From Halisarca cf. caerulea (Eukaryota > Porifera > Demospongiae > Chondrillida > Halisarcidae): a stretch of DNA of 64,000 bases. The notes below the pieces were generated by a model. The model was given only the letters and a program-made list of their open reading frames with translations. It ran no database searches and had not been told where the DNA came from. The position numbers and the translations under genes were made by a program. The first letter of the stretch is position 1; each line of letters starts with the position of its first letter. Of this stretch, positions 53,832 to 64,000 are shown piece after piece. The stretch spans positions 8,020,618-8,084,617 of the forward strand of contig CAUJGJ010000444.1 of NCBI GenBank assembly GCA_963170055.1, written 5' to 3'.

Positions 53832-54601
53832 AGACCAAAATTTTCACACCTTCTAATTAGTACACACATGTCCTACATGCGTCGTCTTTTCAGGGTGAAA
53901 TTCACAGATCTTGGCTTTGGAGAGGAATGGTCAAAGCACCTTCATAAAAAAGTTAGATGTTTTCCTAAAGTGATTGATGTGTAAAGAATGTCTTATAAAC
54001 ATTCCACCATGTTGTGCCCGAGGTGATTCGCTTTTTATTAGGGGTTAGGAAAACTCTACCTACATGTTAAGTCCTCATTTGACGCTCCAAAGCTTCTACA
54101 AGTGGAGAATCAGAGCTGCAAAATAGACCAAAAGTTTCACACTTCCAAATTAGCGCGGACATATCCCACATGCGATTCCCTACTTCCATGTTTGGCTACT
54201 CAAAAGGTATTACACCAGCAACTAGATTAAGCAGCCATTCCTATGATATTTTTCTCTTTGTTTTGCAACCAGTGAACAACATCCAGAAAGAGAGCTGCAG
54301 CTAAATGTAAAGTTAAACTGGTTAAACAGTCGTTACGGTTGATTCGTCATTCATTGGAGATGGCACAGATTTCTGCAATAGTTTTGATGGCACCATTTCC
54401 TTTCAGTGGAATACTCAAAATTTTAAGAACTAAGCTTTTGTATCTTACACCATTTGACACTGTAATAAATCTATTTCAGCTCACTTTGATGTTGCTGCTC
54501 ACAAATGCTCTTTATTCTAAGAATTTTGTGTACTTGAAAACAGGTTTTGCTTTCTTTTATAGCTGTACTATTTTGACCTATTTTACTAACTGACATACTG
54601 A
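53832..54601. repeat. Repeats bearing the GCATGTGGGACATGTCC motif, otherwise unassigned
   Basis: Motif ends at 53864-53880 (acatgtcctacatgcg) and 54161-54178 (ggacatatcccacatgcg), each preceded by 'ttcacacctt/ttcacacttc', give two related element ends. 54180-54601 shows no gene. Confidence 0.5.
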
Positions 54602-55828
54602 CGCAGGTGAGTTATGTGCATATTGAGGGAAAATTCAAAATGGCCGCCATAAAAGTTTGTCACAAATACACCCCCTTTTTCTTCTTTCGCAATGAATAAT
54701 ATGGAAAGGCAAAGGTGAAAGACTCTATTTGAATTCTTTAACTCTCCATTTCTCCACTTTGTTAACTTCTAAAAGGTGTATCGAAGGAGAAATCTTGAAC
54801 TGATTTGAAGTATATGATTTTAACTTCATCCCAAAACGCGCCATATTTAAAGATTCTGTGGAGACAAGCTATCTACGGCGAAGAGTTCTTTGGAACGGTA
54901 GCTAACTTTTCACTGTAGCGCCTTAAGAATTTCCACTTCGTTCTGAAGATGTGCAAGGTTTTCTGGTCTTTTTGGGAAAATATTTCACAAACACGTGCAC
55001 ATAAAACCAAAGGAACAAGCTTCTAAGAGGCGCTACGGTGAAAAGTTAGTCTTACCCTTTGTTAACAAGCTTGTAAATTCTCGAAGCTCCAGCGGGTCGT
55101 TTTCATTGGCGCGTTTTGAGAAGAAATTTAGCTCCTGCAAATATCCTTCTTCTCTTAGTCACGCCAATGTCAGGTGACTTTGGCGCATACGTCACGAATA
55201 GGTACTGTTCACGGAAGCTGCAAGCTGGCTTAGAATACACGTGTGTATTCATCTCTCAATTTTTATAGCAGCTATATCTTGTCCCTGACTCCAACGATTC
55301 AACAGGCAACTATTATTGCCGTTCAAAGCATTTGGATAGTGCTGAACGAAGGTTAGGATAAGAATTGTCGGTTAGTTACCCCCTGCGTGGTTTTGTACGA
55401 AATAATGCCCCAAGATGCTCTTGAGATCACTTGTTGTAAGGTACTGATACTGATAAGCCTAGTGAACAGTCTATTTGTAAACATTTGAGTTATTAGTACG
55501 CACAATAATAGCGTACAGTTCACTCAGTTCATCAGTAATCCGTACCACGCAACAAGCGATTTCAAGGGCATTCGCTCCTACAAAACCACGCAGAGGATAC
55601 CTAACCCGACAATTCACAATAAATACACAAAACCTAACCGTCGTTCAGCACTAGCAGTGGTTCGGATCCTTTTTTTAGAGGAGCATTCACCAACGCGTCA
55701 CAACTGGTCATCCTTTGGTCACGCAAATCGCGCATGATCTGGCTCGCAAAGGCGTTACAATGTAATCACATTCCTTATTACCACAGAAACGCCCCTTTAC
55801 AGTTCAATGTGCACATAACCTACCTGCG
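54602..55828. repeat. Family B element, 1227 bp, GTGCAC variant
   Basis: The left CGCAGGTGAGTTATGTGCA and complemented right CGCAGGTAGGTTATGTGCA match at 17 of 19. The interior is unlike the other family B copies except 'aaaatggccgcc' near the left end. No protein recognised. Confidence 0.75.
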
Positions 55829-56540
55829 TGATGTACCATCCTAACCTATTTGACCAATATTGATATATGAAGATGTACCATTCTGGCATACTTGACGTGT
55901 GTGGACAATTTGTGATATGCAATAATCATTGAATAAACATTTTGCTGTCTCTGTCTAAGTATACATATAATAGCTAGAATTATTCTAAGCCTGTGTGTGA
56001 TCATTACAGTTGTCCTTGGTGCATTGAGTTGTGACTGACTACAGTAAAAGTCACAGGAGTGTTGTACTAATTACACATGAAGAGTGCACTGCTTGTAGAC
56101 TGGATTGCTGAAGTTTTGCTGTTCATTCTGCTGTTGCTATGAGATGAAAGGTTGTTATGTGCATAATGCTATAAATGTCTAATTGGACAATGGTGTTAAA
56201 TCACAATGTGCTTTAGTGATGACTAATTTCCAATATTTCGTTGTCCAACTTTCAACCAAGACAAACTGTAGAATTGAATTCAAGTCTTGTAATTCTTATA
56301 ATGGTTCTTCTTCCTATGGTTTGGATAGAATATTCTCTATTTTTGATCTACTGTTACAGGCTCATCATCAAGTGTGGCCAATGAAATGGCGGCTATACGA
56401 TGAGCTATCAGGGTTTCAGCTAAAGCAGGGTACCCTGCTTTTGCACAAAATGTTGGATGACGAAATTATAGTGTCAAAGAATGTCCAGTAGGCACTTTTC
56501 TTATAATCAGCTGCTCATGCAACATACCACTTGCATCTAC
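55829..56540. other. Intergenic, nothing assigned
   Basis: Only a 102-codon open frame of unremarkable composition (56183-56491) with no recognised relative. Confidence 0.4.
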
Positions 56541-57691
56541 GCATGTGGGACATGTCCAATTCGCACTTTTATGGCTTCAGCGGTTACAAAATTTACCTTC
56601 GCTTTTTTGTTTTATTTCTTTTGACTAAATAGCGCTATCTTCTAGCAACTGGTATCATCGTATAGACAGCTATATTACCTTTCGTTTGATGCCAAACTTG
56701 AAAGTATTCTGTTCGTTCTAACAAAAGTATACGCATTCTCCCTAAACATATAAAAATATGAAAAAAGGCCGGGAGGCAGTGCAGCTTCAAAGCTGGGGGC
56801 ATAAATATTGGCATACAGGTTCCTTATGTAAGTATCTAAAACTTCCATGTGGGGGATTTGAAGATCTCTAATAGTTTTAGAGAAAATCACTGAAAACCGC
56901 AATTTCATACAATGTAAGCTCACCTTTTCGCCTATAACTTGTGAATACGGCAATGAATCAAAATCCCCCACATGGAAGTTCTGTATTATCCTATAAAAAA
57001 CGAAGAAAAGTAGGCCAATCGGCGGTTTGCCACATCCTCCCAGCCCTTAAAGTTTTCACTGGCCTAGAACTACCTAGCAGCCATTTTGTCACATGACTGT
57101 CGCATGATACATTGAAGTGACGTCACCTAAAGGAATCACTAGTCATAATTTCTGTATTCTCAGACTTAGTCCTTTCATTTCGTACCTTTTCGTCGCTGAT
57201 ATGTAGTCTTACTTCGCCGAGAAAGACGAAAAACTCCCGAATTTTGGTGCTGCAATTTTATTATGCGCACTAAAAGTCATCGAAGGTTAAAGACGATGTT
57301 TTTCTGAAGGAAAGAAGCCCGAAGAACCTCTAATCTGGTAAGCGCGGTAACCCAGACTTTTACAGACGTGTTTAAACTACAAGTTGTCTTTTGATTCTCT
57401 TAGTTTTGCATCGCCAGCCCTTTCTGTTTCTCCTTTACGAGTATCAAGGGAAAGCAGCTGGTGACGCGAAACTAAGATACATCGTAGGCGAAAGTTTGAG
57501 GCTTTGAGCGAGCCGATCTTTGGCATTTTGAACGTAATGTAGGGATGTTTTAAAATCTTTACATCGAAATCTTTTGCCAAAGTCACGGGCTGGTCACATG
57601 ACATTGTATCGTGAAGCCAGCTAAGGTTGTGAAATTCCTTCTATTAGACACCTTCGCTGAAATTCTAAGCTCACGGACATGTCCCACATGC
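56541..57691 (-). repeat. Family A element, full length (1151 bp), perfect terminal motif
   Basis: GCATGTGGGACATGTCC at 56541 and GGACATGTCCCACATGC ending at 57691 are exact complements over 17 bp. The internal hairpin arms are at about 56847 and 56958. It is the best-preserved copy. Confidence 0.85.
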
Positions 57692-57778
57692 GTATGTAGC
57701 ATATACCACAAATTTTGATTGCGGTAAGCTATATATTATGGTTTTTCACAATGAGTAGGGCTCCATCAATGAGGATAA

Positions 57779-57792
57779 GAGTGAGTGAGTGA

Positions 57793-57851
<59 letters not shown>
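57779..57851. repeat. (GAGT)n(GT)n microsatellite
   Basis: Five GAGT units run into about 25 GT units. Confidence 0.95.
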
Positions 57852-57853
<2 letters not shown>

Positions 57854-58383
57854 TACGGTTGTGTGGACAAGTGAAATTGCACATAAGAAAGAAGACATTG
57901 GAATTGCTCAATTTTAATTCTCTAAGGAAATGTGTCCATATGCATACTTTTTTCTCTCTTTCTGTCTCTGTTTCTGTCAATGTGTGTGCATGAGTGTGTG
58001 GATGGGTGAATTTGTGTTCGACATTGTGTGAACAAGTACAATGTAGCCATGCAAAAGAAACATTGAAATAGTTCAGTATAATTAAATCAGTTCTTATTCA
58101 AAGGGTACATGTACAGTTTCAGTAAACACATCTTTGCTCTAAATCATATTTGGCAGTGCTGTGCATAGCAACGCACTTGTAGTAAGTTAGAATTTGCAGT
58201 GTGATTATGGAAATAGTAATATGTTTCTCAACTATTTAGTGTAAACAGTGATGTACTTGCAATTGGATTAGTCCTCTTCATCTAGCGAAAGAAACAAAAC
58301 ATAACATGAAATCTGAGCATTTCACACAGAGGAAATCAATGGGGATTACTTTAGCAGACACTCTTTTTGTGACAAACTGTATA
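57852..58383. other. Intergenic, nothing assigned
   Basis: No gene or repeat recognised. Confidence 0.4.
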
Positions 58384-58546
58384 CAGTAGTACCTCTTTTG
58401 AGAGACCACCCTTGTGAATGACCACCTCTTTTGTAAGGTCAACCTTACTGGGAACAAATGCACATACGTCCCATATTAAATTCCCCCTCATCAGAGACCA
58501 CATTTCACCTGTCCCAAAGGATGGTCTCTCAAAGGAGGTACTACTG
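58384..58546. mobile_element. TA-flanked palindromic MITE (163 bp), CAGTAGTACCTC ends
   Basis: The left CAGTAGTACCTCTTTTGAGA and complemented right CAGTAGTACCTCCTTTGAGA (19 of 20; pairing continues with GACCA) are flanked by TA (58382-58383, 58547-58548). Pogo/Tc1-type. Confidence 0.93.
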
Positions 58547-58548
58547 TA

Positions 58549-59603
58549 CATAGCTTGCAATTAGAAACCAAGTCTGTGGGGGAGTCTTATAAATTATTAT
58601 GTGCTGTATAAGCACTTACAACTTGCAATAATATTATACAGTAGTGCGACTTTAGTATAAGTCACTAGTTATTATTATAATATAATATTGTCATATAATA
58701 AATATTCCGGTAAGTTTTCAACTATAATATGTGACAGTCACCAGTAGAAATTGAATTTCAGTCAGTTTCGAGATTTTTACATCACACATCATTCTATAGC
58801 TATGCTTATGTAGATTATTTCCGGCAAGTTTGGTACCTTTTTGTCATTTTGTTAGAAAAGTATAAGGCAACAAGTATTAGCATATATATATATATATATA
58901 TACATGCAGAATATACAATGGTATGTACCTATCTATCAGCAATTATATTGGAGCACTTCTTTGATGGAAAACACCCAGTACATCCACTCTTCTTATAATA
59001 GGAATATCCAAAAGTAGTACCAAAGTCAAAAAGATGTCCTTTTGCCCTTTGTTTGGGCATTTCTAGGGAAATTTAAGGTCATTTTGAGCCTAGGGTGAAT
59101 TCTTTCCCTCTCATAAATCAACTCTTCTAAAAGCACACACAAAGCTCAAAGTTAGCCTGTGAGTTTCAATGCAAGTCTTCAATCACTATTTTTGATTAGC
59201 ACAGCCATAAAACTATAAAATTTATGACTATGCAAATTCCTACATCCCATAGCATATACATATGTGTGGGATGTAGGAATTTGTTGTGTGCACTCAGTCC
59301 AACTAAACTCTGTCCAGCCCTACACCCTTCTAGCCTCGAGCTCATATATGTATGTATAGCCCTATGCACATCTAGCCCTTTGTTCACCTAGCCTTGTACC
59401 TGTTTCACAACTTTGTTCCAAGTGTTTTTGGAGGATGCTTTTTGATCAAGCCTTTTGCACAGTCCTGTGTCAATCCTACATCATTTTACCTTCTTAAACA
59501 GTTTTATACACCCTTATTGCTAGTGGTCTGTATTTTTACAGTATACATGAACTTTAAATGCAAAGGAAAAGCCAAAAATGCCAGTGACCTGTGTATATAT
59601 ATA
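58549..59603. other. Intergenic with (AT)n run and a weak repeat
   Basis: (AT)n at 58881-58902. 59285-59400 shares 'ctagccc' / 'tgtccagccc' wording with 30470-30560. No gene is seen. Confidence 0.4.
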
Positions 59604-61010
59604 CAGTACCACCTTATTATACTTCCAGATATTAGGCCAAACTGCTTATATGGCCAACAATTTCTAAGCACCAATTCACAAGTATGCGAAATGTATGCAT
59701 ATATTAGGCCAACCGCCATACTTTTTCCATGCTGTTTGATGCTTTTATAGGTGCTACGTAACACTTATTAGGCCGCAAGACAGCCGTTTGTGGGAGAGAT
59801 ATATGGCTAGTGCTAAGCCTCGAACTGACTTGACTTTGGCTCAAAAAGAGATTTGTGAGTACAAGCAGAACAACCAGAAGGCCACACAAGACTCTATTGC
59901 ATTGCTATTTTCACGCAAATGGAACCTAAGAATAGCAAGGAGAACAGTTGGTAACATTCTGGAAAGAAAAGATAAGTAGAGAACAATCGATTGTCACCAA
60001 ATAAAGGCTAAGAGGAAGGCTAAGAGGTCAAGAAAACCCAAATTCGCTGTGCTAGAAGAAGCGCTCGCTGTGTGATTTACCATGATGCAAGCCAAAAAGC
60101 AATCATCACGGATGCCATAATGATAGAGAAGGGAAAGAATTTCGCAGAGAGATTGCATTGCGAAGACTTTTCACCATCTGGAGGGTGGGTAAGTTGATTA
60201 AGTCAGGCCATGGCGTTTCTCTCAGGAATCTGCATAGTGAGGCTGCCTCAGTAGATGTCAGTGTTGTAGCCAATGCGTGCACCTCTCTTAAGGAGACCCT
60301 CAGCCAATAGCCAGGGCTATCCCCAAAGATGTCTATAACATCGATGAAACAGACCTGTTTTTTAGAATGCCCCCTGGTAAATCGTTGACCCAGGGCCCAC
60401 AACATGGAACCAAGCAGTACAAAGATAGGATCACTATTGCTTTTTGTGTGAATGCTGATGGTTCCGATCCATCAAGCCTTTGTGATTGGGAAAAATGCTA
60501 ATCCTAGGTGCTTCAAAGATTTTACCAAAGATGCCTATGTACAGTACTCAAACAATCAGAAGGCATGGATGACAGGCTACTTGTTTGCTGAGTGGCTCTA
60601 CAATTTTGACTTCAGGAGTATTTCAGTAGTAAAGATTGTGAAGAAGGGATCTGCCCAGAATCAAACTCAGACCTCTTTGTTTCAGTATTTTGAGCAATCT
60701 TGACTTAGCAACATGAGACTTTTTCGTTTACTTCTTTATTAATACTATAAAGTCATTATTGTTATAATTTTAATATTCTTGGCTGGTACTAGGTTGAATC
60801 AGATGAATAATTATTCTTAATTGCTATAATTATGTACTAGTTACTGTTATTGTAATGCAGGGTACATTTCAAGCTGGCATGACTCGCAGATTCTGAATCA
60901 GTACCCACCTCATATAATCATAATTTTAACAGTAAGGGTTATTAGGAAAAGACGGTTAATAGGCCAAAATTTCCTAAAACGAATTACGGCCCATTAAGTG
61001 GGTGGCACTG
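59604..61010 (+). mobile_element. Tigger/pogo transposon, internally deleted (1.4 kb)
   Basis: The ends CAGTACCACC and complemented CAGTGCCACC are flanked by TA (59602-59603, 61011-61012). 'tattaggccaa'-type sub-terminal repeats occur near both ends (59630, 59703, 59768, 60955), a common arrangement for transposase binding. It encodes a broken transposase. It is shorter than usual Tigger elements because part of the catalytic domain is deleted. Confidence 0.88.
59788..60703 (+). pseudogene. Tigger/pogo transposase, frameshifted and missing catalytic residues
   Basis: The N-terminal helix-turn-helix (RTDLTLAQKEICEYKQNNQK, then ILERKDK) ends at a stop at 59977. A CENP-B-type second DNA-binding segment is only faintly visible (about 60140-60300). 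The DDE_1 start is clear (KDVYNIDETDLFFRMPPGKS) with the first catalytic Asp near 60341, then KDRITIAFCVNADGSD. A frame change near 60470 leads to FVIGKNANPRCFKDF and KAWMTGYLFAEWLYNFDFR. The segment that should carry the second and third acidic residues is absent: reading jumps to a short tail ending FQYFEQS. It is inactive. Confidence 0.82.
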
Positions 61011-61222
61011 TATATGCACTAATTGCACTAATACTAGTAGCAGTTATTTTAATTCTTACTGTATAAAACTTTAGAAAATTTCAGTCAATTGCTTTGGTTG
61101 GTTAGAATAGCAAAAGCTAGTTTTATGAATTTGAAGCCATTTAATCCATATTGCTGTTTGTGAGAAAATGTGATGTTTGTACTTTGGTCTTTTGGATGAA
61201 CAGCAACACAAACTGGACTTAC

Positions 61223-61337
61223 CATTGGACCCATCATCAGCGGATTCTTCATCATCCTCCTCTGGTCCCAAATATTCAACACACTTTTTTCCTTGTGGTG
61301 AGGTCATGAAAACATCACATTGGGGGTTCACTGTCAG
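61223..61337 (-). CDS. Exon 4 (last one visible) of a minus-strand fibronectin-III-like gene
   Basis: 115 bp between acceptor 'aattacattccag' and donor 'ccaatg|gtaagt', entered in phase 0 and left in phase 1. It encodes LTVNPQCDVFMTSPQGKKC and an acidic stretch (EEDDEESADDGSN). It follows the exon at 61412-61645 in frame. Further exons would lie at lower coordinates; none is convincing in the adjoining Tigger element. Confidence 0.55.
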
Positions 61338-61411
61338 CTGGAATGTAATTAGACAACAATTGTAAATGTGAGAGCAATTAATGTGGCAATAAAACTTAAT
61401 GTTTAAACTAC

Positions 61412-61645
61412 CTTTTGGTCTCCAATTGTGAGTGTTGGTTTACCAGTTGTCCATGATTTCATTGCCTTGACATAGTTATATGCAGGATCTCCCTCTTCTC
61501 CATATATCCAACCACTGAGAATGGCTGACTTGTCTGCACCAGCACTTGAGCATTCCATTGACAGCTGACTAATTCTGCTGTAGTTCAGACTGTTGCTTAT
61601 GCCGATGGCAAGTTTCTGACGTATTTCATACTGTACTGCAGTCTT
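61412..61645 (-). CDS. Exon 3 of the minus-strand gene
   Basis: 234 bp, 78 codons, phase 0 at both ends, between acceptor 'cctccatccacag' and donor 'caaaag|gtagtt'. The translation KTAVQYEIRQKLAIGISNSL...ECSSAGADKSAILSGWIYGE looks like the second half of a small alpha/beta extracellular module, not identified. It joins the 53-bp exon upstream without breaking the frame. Confidence 0.6.
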
Positions 61646-61711
61646 CTGTGGATGGAGGTAATGCATGGCTTATATAGTTAATCTTACAACTTCAGTGAAA
61701 GAACTTCTTAC

Positions 61712-61764
61712 TTTCAAAGTTTGGCAGTTCTCAACTCCATTTACCAACAGCTGGAATGAGGCAA
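61712..61764 (-). CDS. Exon 2 of the minus-strand gene (53-bp microexon)
   Basis: Acceptor 'tctgattttctgcag' and donor 'ttgaaa|gtaaga'. It takes the single base left by exon 1 (phase 1) and ends in phase 0, exactly what exon 3 needs. It encodes VASFQLLVNGVENCQTLK. Confidence 0.55.
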
Positions 61765-61897
61765 CTGCAGAAAATCAGAAAATTGGGAATGTCAGTTACA
61801 GTTTCTATGTTGTATGTTATGCAATACATGATACACACAAGACTACAATGTACACTAATGGTATATAGATTGCCTGTTGCAAAGGATAGCCATATAC

Positions 61898-62105
61898 CTG
61901 GGTAGTCATCATCCTCTGTTCGTACAGTTCTGTAGACAGTGAATGGTTCAACATCACTGCCAGGATACTCTCCAACAAACACAACATGATATATGGTAGA
62001 AGGTAAAAGTCCAGTTATGATAGCTGTTTCTGGTCTGCTTATGTTCTTGTTTGTGTGATTTAGATACAGATGTCCTTGATGAGCATTTGAAGCGAATGCG
62101 ATGAT
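61898..62105 (-). CDS. Exon 1 visible of the minus-strand gene: fibronectin-III-like domain
   Basis: 208 bp between acceptor 'ctatttctatttag' and donor 'acccag|gtatat'. It encodes the second half of a fibronectin type III fold, with the usual 'ITGLLPSTIYHVVFVGE' signature (L.P.T.Y.V.V) and a final strand VYRTVRTEDD. Fibronectin-III domains are mainly extracellular adhesion or receptor modules. The four exons together give about 188 residues in one frame. Upstream exons are probably beyond 62.1 kb or outside the window; none is recognised. The product could be a cell-surface receptor. Confidence 0.6.
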
Positions 62106-62109
62106 CTAA

Positions 62110-63648
62110 ATAGAAATAGATAAGAATTCAAACTTGGTAGATGTATTACTTGTAGTAAGAATACACAATACACAAAGTTTCAATGGCTAATGTACATGTA
62201 CAAAAGGGCTACAATAGACGGAAATCTTATAGTGTTTAAAATGGCGGCCGTGGTATCTTGCTACCAAATCATATTTTCTCTTAGTTCAATACAGCTTAAA
62301 ACAAGGAATAGCGCAAAGTGGAATAGGCATAGAATAACAGGGTTCCTTGCAGCAATAGCTGGTACTTTTCCGGATCATCGGTGCCGCGCATACCTAGCAA
62401 TTAAGAGATAAGTGCCTTTTGACATATCGAAAGGAGCACTGTTGACACTTCTGCGCTCAAGACGCTTCATTGGTGAATGGGCAGACATCAATTCCTTCGA
62501 CAATTTTAGCCTCCCATCCGTGTGAAGTTCGTCTAATCCTTGTGAAGTTCATCTAATCGATATAACAAACAGTACACGTTCATAAAGCCTAGGGTTATTA
62601 ACCCTAACCCTAACCCTACCCTCGGTGTAAATGTACCTTTCCACGAAGATGGGCCAAAAGGGTCACCAATAAGCAAGAAAGTCACAAAAAGCTTTTGAAA
62701 AGGAAATTTGTTCAATATCGTGCCCAAAACAAGCCACAATAACAATGAGCCACTAAAGTGGATGACAAACACGAACGCATATGGTAATTATGTATGCACT
62801 AATGCGAACATGCGCATCCACTATAGTGGATGACAAATCGAAAAGGGTTAATACTATAAGATAGTTCTTAGAATAATAGTGAAAGACACCAAATCACTGT
62901 TCAGTTTACTACCATGTTTGTCAAGTCTACTATTAACTTTCTTCCAATACAAGGATATCTACCCCCTAGAGTCTGTATACTTTGGTGTTCACTCAGTAGT
63001 TAGGTGGCCACCCATCTTACAACCATTCACAAGGACGATAGCAAACAAGGTGCAAACAAGGTGCATTCAAGGTGAATACAGTGATATAATAGGGACATTA
63101 AGATTTTAATTTTTGTCTGTAAGCGTAACCTGTAACGTGTGGGAAAGTCATGTGTGCAGCCACAAACCACAATTCACAGGTAAGCACCACACATTTTCAA
63201 TGCATAGTGGAGCATCTACATGTATGTGATTTCCCTGTGTATTTGCTTGGCGGATAACTTGGCTTTTCCATGTTTTATTGTTGTTTTATTGAAGACCAAC
63301 ATCTGCCCTGATGCTTTGATCGAAAAAAGCACCTTGAGATCCCTTCTGCAACTAGTTTGGCAGGAAACTTGTAACATGCCTCTAATTCTGTGGCCAGAAC
63401 TAAAGCATGACCTAGCAATTGCCCGTGAACTAATTTTCTGTCGACTTAGCAAGCTTAAATCGATCACTACAAAGCTCAGCAATGTCTTCTGCAGCGGTCT
63501 TCCAAGATAAGAATCGAAAGGTCCTTCTCATATCTGTTGTATTTACTTTCACCAAGAAAAACGACTTGCAACATGTCTGCTACATTTTGTCTTTTAGAGA
63601 TACCCCTCTATTAGCTTAGTAGGCCAAGTAAATAAAGGCTTGCCGGTA
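62110..63648. other. Intergenic/intronic, with a short telomere-like repeat
   Basis: No further exon is recognised. 62597-62618 contains three CCCTAA units. TTAA flanks at 62597 and 62848 with CCCT-like ends hint at another piggyBac-type MITE, but only about five terminal bases pair. Confidence 0.35.
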
Positions 63649-63825
63649 CAGTGAAACCTCTCTAATCCGACACTCAATGGGACCTGAGAATAATGTCAGA
63701 TTAGGAGGTTGTCGGATTATGGAGTGCCTCTTACCATACATTAGTATGGTGGATGTACCTCATAAGATGGTTGGATTAGAGAGAATGTTGGATTATAGAG
63801 GTGTCGGATTAGAGAGGTTTCACTG
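63649..63825. mobile_element. TA-flanked palindromic MITE (177 bp), CAGTGAAACCTCTCTAATCC ends
   Basis: The TIRs CAGTGAAACCTCTCTAATCC are identical over 20 bp (pairing extends to GACAC), and TA lies at 63647-63648 and 63826-63827. Several 'ggatta' / 'taatcc' units occur inside. Pogo/Tc1-type. Confidence 0.94.
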
Positions 63826-63827
63826 TA

Positions 63828-64000
63828 GTCTTATACCTTTTTGTAACTGTACTTTACACATTACAGGTTACATGTAAAGTACATACATGTGGAAATGTGT
63901 ACCCTGTGACTGCAGTTACAGGTTACACGTTATACATGAACAAAATCTTAAGGTCTCTAATATGACTACAGGCAGATTCCATCATAATAGTATCGATGAC
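63828..64000. other. Window end, nothing assigned
   Basis: Contains an imperfect 'acaggttacatgtaaagtac' / 'acaggttacacgttatac' duplication only. Confidence 0.4.

Noticed and set aside
56675..56971. Open frame of 98 codons on the minus strand
   Set aside because: It lies wholly in a family A element whose other copies have stops in the same place.
57729..57980. His/Thr-rich open frame
   Set aside because: Produced by the GT/GAGT microsatellite.
62597..62618. Telomere or telomere remnant (CCCTAA)3
   Set aside because: Only three units, embedded in ordinary sequence; chance or a MITE end is enough.
62597..62851. piggyBac-type MITE between two TTAA sites
   Set aside because: Only about five terminal bases pair, and no second copy is in the window; left as a possibility in the region note.
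1..64000. CRISPR array, bacterial operons, rRNA or tRNA genes
   Set aside because: Introns, polyadenylation signals and eukaryotic transposons dominate. The tandem arrays at 469-903 and in the ankyrin gene have no repeat-spacer layout, and I saw no convincing RNA-gene signature by eye.

Overview
This is a window of eukaryotic, intron-bearing, AT-rich animal DNA. Metazoan-type ankyrin/Death-domain and fibronectin-III-like genes sit among very dense DNA transposons. A sponge or another early-branching invertebrate is my best guess, but nothing here fixes the species. Host coding sequence is sparse; most of the window is transposons, their non-autonomous derivatives (MITEs) and insertions nested inside one another.

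Layout. 1-4.9 kb: non-coding repeats (a 68-bp tandem array, elements ending in GCATGTGGGACATGTCC, a TTAA-flanked MITE inside a hairpin element). 4.93-7.59 kb: decayed hAT transposon. 7.86-10.97 kb: piggyBac-type transposon with TTAA sites and terminal inverted repeats (TIRs), coding region broken. 11-13.7 kb: non-coding repeats. 13.75-18.17 kb: complete Ty3/gypsy-type LTR retrotransposon with apparently identical 211-bp LTRs, a 5-bp target duplication and one premature stop. 19.7-28.6 kb: exons of an unrecognised plus-strand host gene, whose proposed 7.7-kb last intron holds a complete Harbinger transposon (24.29-27.19 kb, two genes) and several MITEs. 28.7-32.8 kb: MITEs. 33.04-37.75 kb: the main host gene, a 1568-residue protein with 28 ankyrin repeats and two C-terminal Death-like domains. 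38-42 kb: repeats and two weak exon candidates. 42.4-47.8 kb: a pogo/Jerky-like transposase fragment split by a four-deep nest of insertions. 49.4-51.9 kb: second piggyBac-type transposon with one in-frame stop. 52-58.6 kb: MITEs and microsatellites. 59.6-61.0 kb: shortened Tigger/pogo transposon. 61.2-62.1 kb: four exons of a minus-strand fibronectin-III-like gene continuing beyond the window or the visible exons. 62.1-64 kb: non-coding, one MITE.

How it fits together. The transposases seen (hAT, piggyBac x2, Harbinger, pogo/Tigger x2) match the target-site signatures of many of the non-autonomous elements: TTAA for piggyBac-like MITEs and TA for CAGT-ended pogo-like MITEs. At three places the pre-insertion sequence can be read directly, either because a second copy of the host repeat exists (Harbinger; hairpin element at 53.5 kb) or because removing the insert rejoins a transposase reading frame (42.78 kb). 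Two repeat families, one ending in GCATGTGGGACATGTCC and one in CGCAGGTATGTTATGTCC, and one hairpin-ended family have no transposase in this window and are the least explained sequences here.
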